A DNA stretch of 64,000 bases from Herbaspirillum sp. meg3 (GCF_002257565.1 NZ_CP022736.1:4898001-4962000), one strand, 5' to 3'. Shown: positions 34,834 to 44,613, counted from the stretch's first letter. Notes: generated by a model not told the origin, from the sequence alone. Translations and numbers: made by a program.

Positions 34834-36489
34834 TCAACGCTGCGCATACAGCACCCGCAACGTCCGCTTCCGAAGCACTTCCGGCTGCGCATCAATTGCC
34901 TGGAGATAGGAGATCACCATGGCGCAGGTTCCGTCTGGCGATGCCGCTCGCAACTGCGGCGATCGCAATAGCTGCTGTTGCTCAGGTGTCAGCGACGCCA
35001 ATAAATGACTGACGGTCTGTTGCGTCTCTTCCTTGCTGAAGGTCTGGCGATTGTCGGGGCTGCTGTCGCGGATCATGGCGGCGGTAAACCGCGCTTCCCG
35101 GTCGGTGAGTTCCTGCGGCAGCGATACGCGTGCACGCGCGGACTCGGACTGTGTTGCAGGAAATAAGGTGGCGGCGCAAGCTTCATTGTTTTGCAGTCGC
35201 AACGCTTCAGCGCGCTCCAGCAACAGACGCTGAAAGTCCATCAGCGACTTGTCTGACGCCATTGGCAGCAGCCGGCCGGTCATCCGCTCCAACTCCACCC
35301 GTGCCGCCGCGACAATCTCATTGTCCGGCCGCTTGTCCTGCGCCTTCTTCCAGGCGCCGTCAACAATGCGATTGAAATCATCCGGGTACTTCACGGACAA
35401 GACGTCGAACACTTCGGACTTCTTGAATTCTTCCTCGAGCTTCTCACGCGTGGATGCCGCCGTAGCCAACGTCGCAGTCTCGCCGCCCAGGCTGGTACGG
35501 GTCAACACGCCGGCCCGCAGCAGTTCAGCGTGAGTGGGATACCAGACGTCGTCGTGGCTGGTGCGGACAATGCGGTCGATGAAGGCCGATGACAGTCCCG
35601 CCTCGCCGTAGGTGTCGCGGGCCAGCTTTTCATCAGTGGACTGCGCGAATTTTTCATCGAAGCCACCCATGGAATGAAAAGCATGGAAGCCGATGCGCGC
35701 CGCGGGATCCGCTGCCCGGCTCTTGCCCGCCAGGAAGGCGATGGTGCAGGCCGAGGCGCAATCCTGCTCGACATAAGTATCCAATCCACGTCCGCCAATG
35801 ATCTTCGCAAGCCGGCGGCCCTGCGTCACCCAGCCGCCACTGGAATACAACACCACCATACGTACACCGGGCGCCGCATCGAGCGCCTTCACGAAGCGCT
35901 CGGCGGTGTCGTCATTAATGCCGCCTTTGAGCAGGATGGAACGGCCGTCCGCACGCACTTCAAACGTGGTCTCCGGCCCCCATTGCTTGCCCAACGCCGT
36001 GCGCAGGTATTCACCCAATGCCGACTGAATTTTGACAGCGTTGGCGACGGTACCGATCAGTCCGAAGATCAGAATGATTCGGGCAACATTGGCCCAGAGG
36101 CGCTTGCCGCCACGCTGCGCGTGCTTGGCCGCGGACATCCACGTTCCCCAAGCACCCCAGCCCCAGGCGAGCCACCCGGCAAACAGCAGCACGATGGTTG
36201 CTGCAGCACCATATCGTGCCGGCCCATCGGCAAAAAGAGGTATCACGAGGACGCCAAGCAGCCTTGGCAGCAGCACCGCGAACACCACCGTATGCAACCA
36301 GTAAGAGCGCGCCAGCGAATAGTCGCCACGCAGGTGACGACGGAAGAAAGAACCCTTTGATGTCGCCAGGATGGTCGGCTTCAGTAACGGCAATGGCAAT
36401 GGCGACGGCGGCGAAGATGCGGGAGAGGCTGTCGGCGACAAAGTTTCGGAGGGTGGTGCAGGATTGCCACGGCTTGTTGATGTTTCCAT
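34834..36489 (-). CDS. Membrane-anchored ClpP/crotonase-fold protein (COG3904-like)
   Basis: A 551-residue protein. A Pro/Ser-rich N-terminal tail of ~45 residues precedes three hydrophobic segments between ~60 and ~160 (TVVFAVLLPRLLGVLVIPLF; TIVLLFAGWLAWGWGAWG; VARIILIFGLIGTVANAV). Residues ~175-330 resemble COG3904 periplasmic proteins with a ClpP-like fold: strand VVLYSSGGWVTQGRRLAKII, then DCASACTIAFLAG, whose Ser occupies the nucleophile place, and FHAFHSMGG with a possible catalytic His. The C-terminal ~200 residues are helical. It may cleave or merely bind peptides or lipids on the outer face of the inner membrane; no substrate is known. The two cysteines flanking the serine could form a disulfide. 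Confidence 0.75.
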   Translation of the reverse strand: METSTSRGNPAPPSETLSPTASPASSPPSPLPLPLLKPTILATSKGSFFRRHLRGDYSLARSYWLHTVVFAVLLPRLLGVLVIPLFADGPARYGAAATIVLLFAGWLAWGWGAWGTWMSAAKHAQRGGKRLWANVARIILIFGLIGTVANAVKIQSALGEYLRTALGKQWGPETTFEVRADGRSILLKGGINDDTAERFVKALDAAPGVRMVVLYSSGGWVTQGRRLAKIIGGRGLDTYVEQDCASACTIAFLAGKSRAADPAARIGFHAFHSMGGFDEKFAQSTDEKLARDTYGEAGLSSAFIDRIVRTSHDDVWYPTHAELLRAGVLTRTSLGGETATLATAASTREKLEEEFKKSEVFDVLSVKYPDDFNRIVDGAWKKAQDKRPDNEIVAAARVELERMTGRLLPMASDKSLMDFQRLLLERAEALRLQNNEACAATLFPATQSESARARVSLPQELTDREARFTAAMIRDSSPDNRQTFSKEETQQTVSHLLASLTPEQQQLLRSPQLRAASPDGTCAMVISYLQAIDAQPEVLRKRTLRVLYAQR

Positions 36490-36597
36490 CAGGTGAAATT
36501 CCTGCGCTGTTTTTCGCAGTAAGCGATGTGAGATGTCACGGTGGTCAGGTACGATCGCCGAACGGCATCAACCGTCCAGTATCCGGCTGCCCCGGCT

Positions 36598-38229
36598 TCA
36601 GGGAACGAAGCCCGGAATCTTGCTGTGATCGACGACATCGATCTGGCTGGCAGGCATGAATTTCTCTGCGTATTTTTCGTACACTTTGCTGCGCACGAAG
36701 ACGTCGAACAGATCCGGATCGATGTGATCGCGCTGACGGAAGCCGCCGAGAATTTCCAGCGCTTCGCTGAGCGTGTTGCCGCGCTTGTAAGGACGGTCGG
36801 CTGCGGTGAGCGCTTCGAAGATGTCGGCGATCGCCATCATGCGTGCCGGCAGCGACATCTGGTCACGCGTGAGCCCCTTCGGATAACCCTTGCCGTCCAT
36901 GCGCTCGTGATGGCCGCCGGCGTATTCGGTGACGTTACGCAATTGCTTCGGCCACGGCAGCGACTCCAGCATCTTGATGGTAACGACAATGTGGTTGTTG
37001 ATGATCTGACGTTCGGCATCGTTGAGCGTGCCCATGCGGATGCGCAGATTGGTGATTTCGTCGTCGGTCAGCGCCGGGATGACATCGCCTTCCGGACCGC
37101 GCCATTGGCGTGCGGCGATGGCGGTAACGTGATCCTGATCTTCGGGCTTCATGCCTTCGCTGCCGATGTTGGCCTTACGCAGGAAGTTGCGATCGGCGTC
37201 GAGCGCGGCGCATTGTTCCGCCAGCTCGCGATCCATCGCTTCGCTCTGCGCGGCGTCAAGTGCAGCGCCCAGCTCCAGCTTCTTTTTGAGGACAGCGATT
37301 TCGGCATCGCGTTTGAGGACTTCAAAACGCGTGTCGATCAGGCCGATACGGTCATAGATGGTTTGCAGCTTGGTCGATTTTTCGACCACGTGGTCTGGCG
37401 TGGTGATCTTGCCGCAATCGTGCAGCAGACCTGCCACCCACAACTCGCGGCGATCGCGCTCGGTCATCTGGAAGTCTGCGATCGGGCCCTCGGTGGTTTC
37501 GTGCGCGGCTTCGGCCAGCATCATTGCCAGCTCAGGTACGTGTTCGCAGTGGCGACCGGTGTGCGGCGATTTTTCATCGATACCCATGTTGATGAGCTTG
37601 ATGAAATGTTCGAACAGGTTTTCCAGCCGATAGATAAGCTGCTGGTTGGTGATGGCGATGGCCGCCTGTGATGCCAGCGCTTCGATGAAGTACTGATCGG
37701 TCTGAGAAAACGGGTGCGGCTTGCCGGTGTCCGGATCGATCGCATTGACCAGTTGCAACACGCCGACCAGTTCGCCTTCGTGATCCTGCATCGGCACGGT
37801 CAGGAAGGACTGCGAGTGGTAACCGAACTTCTCGTCGAACATGCGCATGCCGGAGAAATTGAATTCCTTGGCCTGATACACGTCGGGGATGTTCACCGAT
37901 TTGCGCGTGTTGGCGGCATAAGCGGCGACGGCACCGAGGTTTTTGGTGCCGTCGGGAAGGGTCAGCTGGATGTTGGGGATGGTGATCTTCTGCTCGCTGC
38001 TGCCGCCCTGGTGCATGCCCAGCGTATCGTTGATCGAGATATAGAAGGCCAGACTGTCCTCGTCCTCCACCGTGCGGTAGAGTGTACCGCCGTCGGCCAG
38101 GGTAATGCTGCGCGCGGTCTGCAGGATGCGCTCAAGCAACAACGGGATGTTGCGGTTGCTGCTGAGCGCCACGCTGAGTTCGGTCAGCTTTTCCAGGCGG
38201 TGGGCGATATCGAGATGCTGGTTTTTCAT
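36598..38229 (-). CDS. GAF and HD-GYP domain cyclic-di-GMP phosphodiesterase
   Basis: A 543-residue cytoplasmic protein. An N-terminal GAF domain (about 10-195) is followed by an HD-GYP domain (about 205-530). The metal dyad is HD at 270-271 (LLHDCGK) and the signature HHERMDGKGYP is at 440-450, followed by ADIFEALTAADRPYK, so cyclic-di-GMP hydrolysis is expected. Between HD and GYP there are ~170 residues where about 65-70 are usual; an extra charged, coiled-coil-like block (about 295-400) is inserted. It is divergent from the class II cyclic-nucleotide phosphodiesterase gene at 38728. The signal sensed by GAF is unknown. Confidence 0.9.
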   Translation of the reverse strand: MKNQHLDIAHRLEKLTELSVALSSNRNIPLLLERILQTARSITLADGGTLYRTVEDEDSLAFYISINDTLGMHQGGSSEQKITIPNIQLTLPDGTKNLGAVAAYAANTRKSVNIPDVYQAKEFNFSGMRMFDEKFGYHSQSFLTVPMQDHEGELVGVLQLVNAIDPDTGKPHPFSQTDQYFIEALASQAAIAITNQQLIYRLENLFEHFIKLINMGIDEKSPHTGRHCEHVPELAMMLAEAAHETTEGPIADFQMTERDRRELWVAGLLHDCGKITTPDHVVEKSTKLQTIYDRIGLIDTRFEVLKRDAEIAVLKKKLELGAALDAAQSEAMDRELAEQCAALDADRNFLRKANIGSEGMKPEDQDHVTAIAARQWRGPEGDVIPALTDDEITNLRIRMGTLNDAERQIINNHIVVTIKMLESLPWPKQLRNVTEYAGGHHERMDGKGYPKGLTRDQMSLPARMMAIADIFEALTAADRPYKRGNTLSEALEILGGFRQRDHIDPDLFDVFVRSKVYEKYAEKFMPASQIDVVDHSKIPGFVP

Positions 38230-38727
38230 GTTATTCGTCGGCTCAATGGAGATAGCTGGCCTGCATCGCCCTCTGCGATGCAGTGAAAACGTTTGCTTGC
38301 GGTACTTTGTGATTCTGCAAAGATACGCTTCAATACTGACAACAAAGTGTCAAGCAGAGCGCTTTTTTCCTGCCTGTTACTGCAACGAGACACCGGCGCG
38401 CTTTTGCGTGCATTTTTTGCCCGCCCGATGAGATGCTGAAATGTCATTTTCCGTCTGACTTCCCCGTTTGCGGCCCTTTGACCTGCGTCATGTCTTGCTG
38501 TTGTTTCGCCGGATGCATCGGTGCTTTTTATTGATTTAGACCGGCGGATAACTTACCATCGAACGATGTTGCATAGATTGCCACATTCTGGTTCCAGACA
38601 GCAATCTTTGGCATAAAAAAAGAACAGTAGCGTTAAGGGATAGCGTTACCAGGGGGACCGCGGAGAATTTCCGTACGAACACACGTGTTCCGGTCGCAAC
38701 AATCATCATTTCAATCCAGATCAGACG
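38230..38727. other. 498-bp divergent intergenic region
   Basis: This holds the promoters of the HD-GYP gene (minus) and the class II phosphodiesterase (plus). I see a short palindrome CATCG-AA-CGATG (38557-38568) and a direct repeat TAGCGTTA (38628-38635, 38641-38648) but no confident promoter and no gene. Confidence 0.4.
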
Positions 38728-39501
38728 ATGCGCGTAGAAATTCTCGGATGCAGTGGCGGCATAGGCGGCAACACGCTGCGCACCACATCCCTGCTGGTCG
38801 ACAGCGACATCCTGATCGACGCCGGCACTGGCGTGAACGACTTGCCGCTGCAGGCGCTGGCCGCCATCGACCACGTCTTCATCACGCATTCGCACCTGGA
38901 CCACATCGCCTGCCTGCCCTTCATCCTCGACAGCGTCGGCGACCAGCGCAACACACCGCTGACCATGCACGCCACGCGCGCGACGCAGGACATCATTCGC
39001 AAGCACATTTTCAACTGGCAGATCTGGCCCGACTTCAGCGAGATCCCCTCACCGGAAAATCCCTTCCTGCGCTTCAACACCATCGAAGTCGGCAAGTCGC
39101 TGCTGATCGGCGAGCGCAGCATCACCGCGCTGCCGGCCAACCACACCGTGCCCGCTGTCGGCTATCACCTGGAAGACCTGAGCAGCAACACCAGCCTGGT
39201 CTTCAGCGGCGACACCACCAGCTGCGACGCGTTGTGGGAAACCGTCAACACCATCGACAACCTGCGCTACCTGATCGTCGAAGCCGCCTTCCCCGACAGC
39301 GAGCGCGAACTCGCCAAACTCTCCAAGCACTTCTGCCCCAGCCTGCTGCTGGACGACCTTGCCAAGCTCAAGAGCAATCCCGAAATCCTCGTCACGCACG
39401 CCAAACCCGGTCTGTTCAATCAGATCCAAAAGGAATTGCTGCAAGGCGCCGGCGCGCGCAACATCAAGATGCTGATGGCGGAGTCGGTGCTGAACTTCTG
39501 A
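38728..39501 (+). CDS. Class II 3',5'-cyclic-nucleotide phosphodiesterase (metallo-beta-lactamase fold)
   Basis: A 257-residue metallo-beta-lactamase-fold hydrolase. The metal motif THSHLDHI (His54, His56, Asp58, His59) and later NHTVPAVGYHLED, SGDTT and VTHAKP are the pattern of class II cAMP/cGMP phosphodiesterases (PDE1/CpdP type). It should hydrolyse cAMP or cGMP to the 5' nucleotide in the cytoplasm. It is divergent from the HD-GYP gene and convergent with the FecR-TpsA-TpsB operon; upstream of that operon lies a class III cyclase, so the locus contains both synthesis and breakdown of a cyclic nucleotide. Whether they work together is inference. Confidence 0.88.
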   Translation: MRVEILGCSGGIGGNTLRTTSLLVDSDILIDAGTGVNDLPLQALAAIDHVFITHSHLDHIACLPFILDSVGDQRNTPLTMHATRATQDIIRKHIFNWQIWPDFSEIPSPENPFLRFNTIEVGKSLLIGERSITALPANHTVPAVGYHLEDLSSNTSLVFSGDTTSCDALWETVNTIDNLRYLIVEAAFPDSERELAKLSKHFCPSLLLDDLAKLKSNPEILVTHAKPGLFNQIQKELLQGAGARNIKMLMAESVLNF

Positions 39502-39523
39502 GCGTTCCTCTTTCCTGACCGTC

Positions 39524-39554
39524 CAAAAACAACGGCGCTGTCTGCACAGCGCCG
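39524..39554 (-). terminator. Intrinsic terminator of the TPS-FecR operon
   Basis: CGGCGCTGT and ACAGCGCCG make a 9-bp perfect stem with a four-base loop (39533-39554). On the minus strand it is followed by TTGTTTTTGG. It lies 29 bp after the FecR-domain gene and also sits just past the convergent phosphodiesterase gene. Confidence 0.85.
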
Positions 39555-39582
39555 TACTGTCTTCATACTTTCTGCCGCTGCC

Positions 39583-40350
39583 TTACTGGACGATGCAATC
39601 CACGTTGCCGCCCTTCGCCGCACTCTGCTGAGTGCTCGGTCCATTCTTGCTGATCGATTGCGGCATCGTCACTGGTACGCCTTGCGCCGGCGGAATCACG
39701 ACCGGCGGCGTATTCAGGTTCGCCACAAATCCGAACTGTCCGGTCTGGAACACCTGCTGCCCGGCCGGATTGGTCAACACGATCGCGCCCTGCGCTACAT
39801 CGACATGCAGACCGTTTTGCGGCGTGCTACCGCTGCTGGTCGGCACCCCGCCGCAATCGTTCTGGCAGAACAGCGCGCCGAAATGGGTGCCCCGGATACC
39901 GATGGTCGCCGTCGGCGTATCGAAACTCACCGCATCGTGATTGCGCTTGCCGACCAGACCCGTGACCGCGCGCAAACCGCCCTTGACCAGGCTGATGCTG
40001 ATGTTGTCTTTCTCGGGCTTGTCGGCATCGTAGAGATAGCTCTTGACCACCAGTTGCGACCCCGGACGCAGGACGATCTCAGCGTTGTCGAGGAACTTCA
40101 CGCGGGTATAGGTGTTGGATTCGGTGATCAGCGTATCGCCCTGCTGGATCTTCGACTGGATCGCCAGCACTGCAGTGCTGCCGTCGGCGCGCTTGGCGGT
40201 CAGGACGCCCGACAAGTGGGTCACGGTACCGACCACTTGCGCGTAGACGGCGCCACCCCAGGCAAGCAAAGCGAACAGGCAGAGCAGACGCCAGAAATGC
40301 AGCAGATTTGCATGGCTATGCCGGGATCTCATGGAAGTAAGTTGTTTCAT
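39583..40350 (-). CDS. FecR-domain exported protein, third gene of the TPS operon
   Basis: A 255-residue exported protein with a signal peptide (hydrophobic core LLCLFALLAWGGAVYA, cleavage near residue 38). The mature part is a FecR-type beta domain (VGTVTHLSGVLTAKRADGST; GDTLITESNTYTRVKFLDNA; SFDTPTATIGIRGTHFGALF). It lacks the anti-sigma N-terminal region and membrane helix of classical FecR, so a role at the surface or in the periplasm is more likely. It ends NVDCIVQ, a cysteine four residues from the end, much like TpsA. The TpsA gene ends 20 bp upstream, and a terminator follows, so it belongs to that transcript. Confidence 0.85.
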   Translation of the reverse strand: MKQLTSMRSRHSHANLLHFWRLLCLFALLAWGGAVYAQVVGTVTHLSGVLTAKRADGSTAVLAIQSKIQQGDTLITESNTYTRVKFLDNAEIVLRPGSQLVVKSYLYDADKPEKDNISISLVKGGLRAVTGLVGKRNHDAVSFDTPTATIGIRGTHFGALFCQNDCGGVPTSSGSTPQNGLHVDVAQGAIVLTNPAGQQVFQTGQFGFVANLNTPPVVIPPAQGVPVTMPQSISKNGPSTQQSAAKGGNVDCIVQ

Positions 40351-40370
40351 GTTTATCGATTCCTAAGATG

Positions 40371-43300
40371 TCAGCTGCAGTACAACTTGACGACTTTTTT
40401 GGCGCCACTGGCGGGAGTACTTCCCTGCCCGCTCGTGGTCTCGGTATCGTCGCCACCAAAGGTGCCGGCGGTGCCGCCGGTGGTCTGGGTGTTGTCGAGA
40501 ACCGGATTGGTGCCTGTCGTGGTGGTGCTTGATGTCGACGTGGTCTGAGTGTTGTTGACGCTGCGGTCGATCTGGCTGGTGGTGTCGGTAGTCGGCGTAA
40601 CGGTCTGCGTCGTCTGCGTCGCTACCAGTGCCGCTACCGGAATTACCGTGCCGCTTGAAGTGGTAATCGACACGCCTGGCGCATACGTGGGCGTCATCGA
40701 CGGCGTGTAGAGGCCGGAGGTCGAGATATTGGCGTTAACGTTGATACTGCCGCCGGCGGTGAGGGCGATGGTGCCGCCATTGGTGGATGTGAGCAAACCG
40801 TTGACGACGAGAGCGTCGGCAGCCAGACCCGAGCCTGCCACACCGGCGCCAAGGGAGATGCCACCTGCTGCCGTCACGCCGCCGCTGCCGATGGTCAGCG
40901 GACTATGCGTCGCAAAAGAAACTGTATGCGACAACATGCCGGCGCTGAGGGTGCCGTTGGTGGTAATGCCCAATGTCGTCAGTCGGTCCGACAGTGTAGG
41001 CGGAGTCGTAACCTCAGGCGCCGTGGGCAAGCTCGTCAGGAAATTAGCTCCGCTGCCCAATACCGTTGTCACTGCAGCGCCGGTATTGTCGATGCTGATA
41101 CTGCCGTTGGCATTGGTGACACCATTGATCTTCACCGCCGAGGTATCAGCCAGCTCCAGATTGTTCACCAGCACGATGTCATTGATGCCACGGTTATTGC
41201 CCGCGAATGCCGCGATGCGGTTGGCGCTGGCGTTTAATGTCGTGCCTGTGCTCGAGGAGGTCAGCAGCTGTTGCATCACGTGCAATGAACTCTCGCCCTG
41301 CGAGATCGCGCCATTCTGTGCTTCCAGCAACAGGTTGCGCGCCGTGATGTTGCCCACCACCAGATCACCGTCATTACGGCTTAGCGCTACCGTGCCGTTG
41401 CTGTTGATGACGCCGGCGGTGGTTTGCGAAAAATTGTCGGTCACGTTCAGTATCGAACCGGTGCCGCCATTGAGAGTGCCGCCATTGGACAAGGTCAGGC
41501 TGCTGATGCGTGCGGTTCCGGACAAGTTCAGCACCCCGCGGTTGTACGCTGTCGCACCACCGCCGCCGTAGCTGAATCCGTTGAAACCTTCGCCACCTTC
41601 TCCGCCGCCTTCTACCGCGGTGCCGGTGATCGTGATGCTGCTGGAACCGAGCGTGTTGATGCTGCCTACATTGACCGTGTTGCCACTGCCTATGGTCAAG
41701 CCGGAGCCATTGTTGAAGGTGATGCTTTTGATCGTGTCGACGCCGTCGCCATAAGCCTGCGACAAGGTCGATCCTTCTGCCACGAAGACATTGTCGATTG
41801 CGGTCGGCAAGACACCGCCCGTCCAACTCAGCGCGTTGCCCCAATTACTATCTGAGTTGCCGGAGTATGTCAGGTCCGCCGAACCGCTCATGACCAACGC
41901 CAACGTGCCCTTGTAATCGACCTTGAGCATTTGCATGTTGTCGCCTGTACCGATCACGTCGCCCAGCACATGGCGGAAGTAGCTGGAGCCGGCGTTGCTG
42001 GTCGTGAAGACGATCGGAGAAAGGCGCGTGTCCAGCGTCGGCACATAACCACCAAGCAACTTGCTCTGCAGCGTACCTCCCAAGTTGACCGTGGTCGGCG
42101 CATTGATCGTCAGGACGTCATAGCTGGAGGCGCTGGCGACGTCGATATTAAGCACGCCGGTGACACCCTGCGTAAAGTTGCCGTTGACAGTCATTGCGCC
42201 CACCGTCCCAATACCGCCCGGCGACAAAACGCCATTGTTGGTGAATTGGCCGTTGGCGGTGATCGACCCGGTTCCGGACAGCGTACCGCCGGCGTTGTTG
42301 TTGAGCGTGGTGATCGCCAGGCTGGCGCCGGTCAGGGTGAGATTGCTATTGTTGTTCACATCGCCGCCGCTGGCGTCCACCGTGCCAAACATCGCCAGGG
42401 TGCCGTTGTTGGTCAGGCCTGCGCCGACCGTGATCGTCGTGTCGCCGGTGTAGCCGGTCGGCTTGTTGGCGGTGGAGTCCAGCGTCATCGTGCCGTAGTT
42501 GTAAACCTGGCCGGCAAGCAACGAAGTCAGGTAATTGGCCTTGACGATGCCGGCGGCCTCATTGGTGAAGCCGGTCTGCGTCCAGATGGTGCTTTTGGTG
42601 AGATTGACGGTACCGGTATTGTCCAGTGCAGCGCTGACGTTGAGCGAGGCATTGGACAGCGTCAGGTTGCCGCTGTTGCTGACCCCGCCTGAAGTGAAGG
42701 CGCTGGCACTGGTCAGGGTGGCGTTGCCGTTGTTGGTGAAGGTGCCGGCACTCATGGCGGCCGTGTCGGCCAGCGTCAAGGTGCCATTGTTGGTATAGGC
42801 GCTGTTCACGGTCAGATTCGAATTGTAGCCGCTGCCGACGATGCTGCTGGAAGCGTCCACGGTCAGGTTGCCGGTAGCCACGGCGCCGGCTTGTTGCGCA
42901 TTCGGATCCGATGTGTTGTAACCCAGGTTGAGCACGCCGCCATTTTTAATGGTCAGGTTGCCGTTTCGGAAACCGGCAAGGCCGTCGCTGACGTTGAGCA
43001 CGCCGCCATTGAGCGACACGGTGGCGCCGCTGATCTCATTCGACAGGATGGCTTCCGAGATGCCGCGGTAATTGCTCAACATATTCAAATCGAGCCTGCC
43101 GCTGGTGCTGGTGATGTTGGCGTTGACATAGATATTGCCGTCAGCATTGAGCGTCAATGCGGAATACGCGCCGGCGCTCTTCGTGATCGCTGCATTGATC
43201 GTAATGTTGCCGTCGCCGCCCACCGAAGGATCACCTGTCGTGGCCAGCGTCACGTTCATGTCCTGGCTAAGCCAGGTGCTGATGGACGATGCCCTGATCC

Positions 43301-44612
43301 TGGCGCCGGTGCCGGTCGAGGTGACGGCAAAAGGCCCCGTGCCGGCGGTGGAGATGCCGGCGTTGGCGACGGCATCGCTCACCACTTCCAGATCGTAAGG
43401 ATCGATAAGCCAGGTGCCGCCGGAACCGACGGTCGGCGCATTGACCACGTCGAGCGACTTCAGGCCCGAGGTATCGACGTAACCGCCCTGGCCCGGCGCA
43501 CCCTGCGCCGATACATTGCCGTCGATGTAGGCGACCTTGTCCGAATACAGCACCACACTGCCACCCTTGGTGGCGCCATCCGCCGTGATATTCGAACTCG
43601 CAGTCGTCGTCAGACTCTGCGACGCGCGCAGGAAGATCCGTCCGCCTTCGCTCACCACGCTGCTGGCGTTGATGTTGCCGCTGTTGTTGATCAGGCCCGC
43701 AGCGATGCCGATCCGGCCTGCTTCGGCGGTGATCACACCGAGGTTGGTAACACTACCTGTCGCGCCCGTGACATTGACCGATACGCCCGGCGTGGCCGTA
43801 TCCACCAGTTGCACGGTTTGTCCGGCGGCCAGCAGGATTTCTCCGTTCGGACTCTGGATCACGCCGCTGTTGCTGACATTCGCGCCGATCAGGTAGACGC
43901 TGCCGCCGGTGGCGGTCTTGATGGTGCCTTGATTGTCGACGTTGCCCGCAGTCGCGCCGGCGTTGAAGGTCAGGCGTCCCGCCAGGAAATCGTTGTCGCT
44001 GATATTGAGCGTGCTGGCGATGAAACGCGCCACGTCGACTACGCCGCCGGGGCCGACCATGATGCCGTTCTGGTTGATCAGCGCGACAGTCCCGTTGGAT
44101 TTCAAGAGACCGTAGATCAGCGAAGGATCGGTGCCGGTCACGCGCGCCAGAAAGGCGGCTGCGGAGTTCGGCTGGCTGATGTCGACGACGGCATTGGAAC
44201 CGATGCTGAAGGTGGTGAAGTTGGCAATCGCCTGACCGGTGGTCTGGTTGATGTTGAGCGTATTGCCGTTTTGCGTGAAGGTCGCGTTGCCGTAGGTGAC
44301 GGTGCCGCCGACAACCGTGTTGCCATTGACGGTGGTGGTCGGCAAGGTGTTAACCGGCGGCGCGGCGGCCAGCGCGGGGACGTTCCACGCCGCACAGATG
44401 GCGGCGGCGGTCATCGAGATGCGCAGCGAATTGCCGAACATCGCGCGCCACGAACGGCGCAGCAAACCAGTCAGCAGCATCGGCACCGCTTTGCGCGGCC
44501 GCCAGCTCACGGTCAGACGGCGATTGCCGACCCGCATGGTGAACGACGGCGGCATCAGTTCAACGCTCACGTCGTGTTGGCCGGCAGTAGTCTTTTGGTC
44601 AGGATTAGTCAT
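40371..44612 (-). CDS. TpsA: large filamentous-haemagglutinin-type secreted adhesin
   Basis: A 1413-residue exoprotein of two-partner secretion. An unusually long N-terminal extension (~60 residues with MPPSFTMRVGNRRLTVSWRP) precedes the Sec signal (ISMTAAAICAAWNVPALAAA). The TPS secretion domain follows (~85-390): GQAIANFTTFSIGSNAVVDI, NSAAAFLARVTGTDPSLIYG and LINQNGIMVGPGGVVDVARF, where NQNGI replaces the common NPNGI. The rest is a Gly/Asn/Thr/Ser-rich beta-helix with repeated NNGTL-like turns, then a Thr/Ser linker and the end KKVVKLYCS with the only mature cysteine. The protein should be exported through the TpsB made from the gene one base upstream, and may stay attached through its C-terminus. 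Function: adhesion or aggregation, inferred. Confidence 0.92.
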   Translation of the reverse strand: MTNPDQKTTAGQHDVSVELMPPSFTMRVGNRRLTVSWRPRKAVPMLLTGLLRRSWRAMFGNSLRISMTAAAICAAWNVPALAAAPPVNTLPTTTVNGNTVVGGTVTYGNATFTQNGNTLNINQTTGQAIANFTTFSIGSNAVVDISQPNSAAAFLARVTGTDPSLIYGLLKSNGTVALINQNGIMVGPGGVVDVARFIASTLNISDNDFLAGRLTFNAGATAGNVDNQGTIKTATGGSVYLIGANVSNSGVIQSPNGEILLAAGQTVQLVDTATPGVSVNVTGATGSVTNLGVITAEAGRIGIAAGLINNSGNINASSVVSEGGRIFLRASQSLTTTASSNITADGATKGGSVVLYSDKVAYIDGNVSAQGAPGQGGYVDTSGLKSLDVVNAPTVGSGGTWLIDPYDLEVVSDAVANAGISTAGTGPFAVTSTGTGARIRASSISTWLSQDMNVTLATTGDPSVGGDGNITINAAITKSAGAYSALTLNADGNIYVNANITSTSGRLDLNMLSNYRGISEAILSNEISGATVSLNGGVLNVSDGLAGFRNGNLTIKNGGVLNLGYNTSDPNAQQAGAVATGNLTVDASSSIVGSGYNSNLTVNSAYTNNGTLTLADTAAMSAGTFTNNGNATLTSASAFTSGGVSNSGNLTLSNASLNVSAALDNTGTVNLTKSTIWTQTGFTNEAAGIVKANYLTSLLAGQVYNYGTMTLDSTANKPTGYTGDTTITVGAGLTNNGTLAMFGTVDASGGDVNNNSNLTLTGASLAITTLNNNAGGTLSGTGSITANGQFTNNGVLSPGGIGTVGAMTVNGNFTQGVTGVLNIDVASASSYDVLTINAPTTVNLGGTLQSKLLGGYVPTLDTRLSPIVFTTSNAGSSYFRHVLGDVIGTGDNMQMLKVDYKGTLALVMSGSADLTYSGNSDSNWGNALSWTGGVLPTAIDNVFVAEGSTLSQAYGDGVDTIKSITFNNGSGLTIGSGNTVNVGSINTLGSSSITITGTAVEGGGEGGEGFNGFSYGGGGATAYNRGVLNLSGTARISSLTLSNGGTLNGGTGSILNVTDNFSQTTAGVINSNGTVALSRNDGDLVVGNITARNLLLEAQNGAISQGESSLHVMQQLLTSSSTGTTLNASANRIAAFAGNNRGINDIVLVNNLELADTSAVKINGVTNANGSISIDNTGAAVTTVLGSGANFLTSLPTAPEVTTPPTLSDRLTTLGITTNGTLSAGMLSHTVSFATHSPLTIGSGGVTAAGGISLGAGVAGSGLAADALVVNGLLTSTNGGTIALTAGGSINVNANISTSGLYTPSMTPTYAPGVSITTSSGTVIPVAALVATQTTQTVTPTTDTTSQIDRSVNNTQTTSTSSTTTTGTNPVLDNTQTTGGTAGTFGGDDTETTSGQGSTPASGAKKVVKLYCS

Positions 44613-44613
44613 G

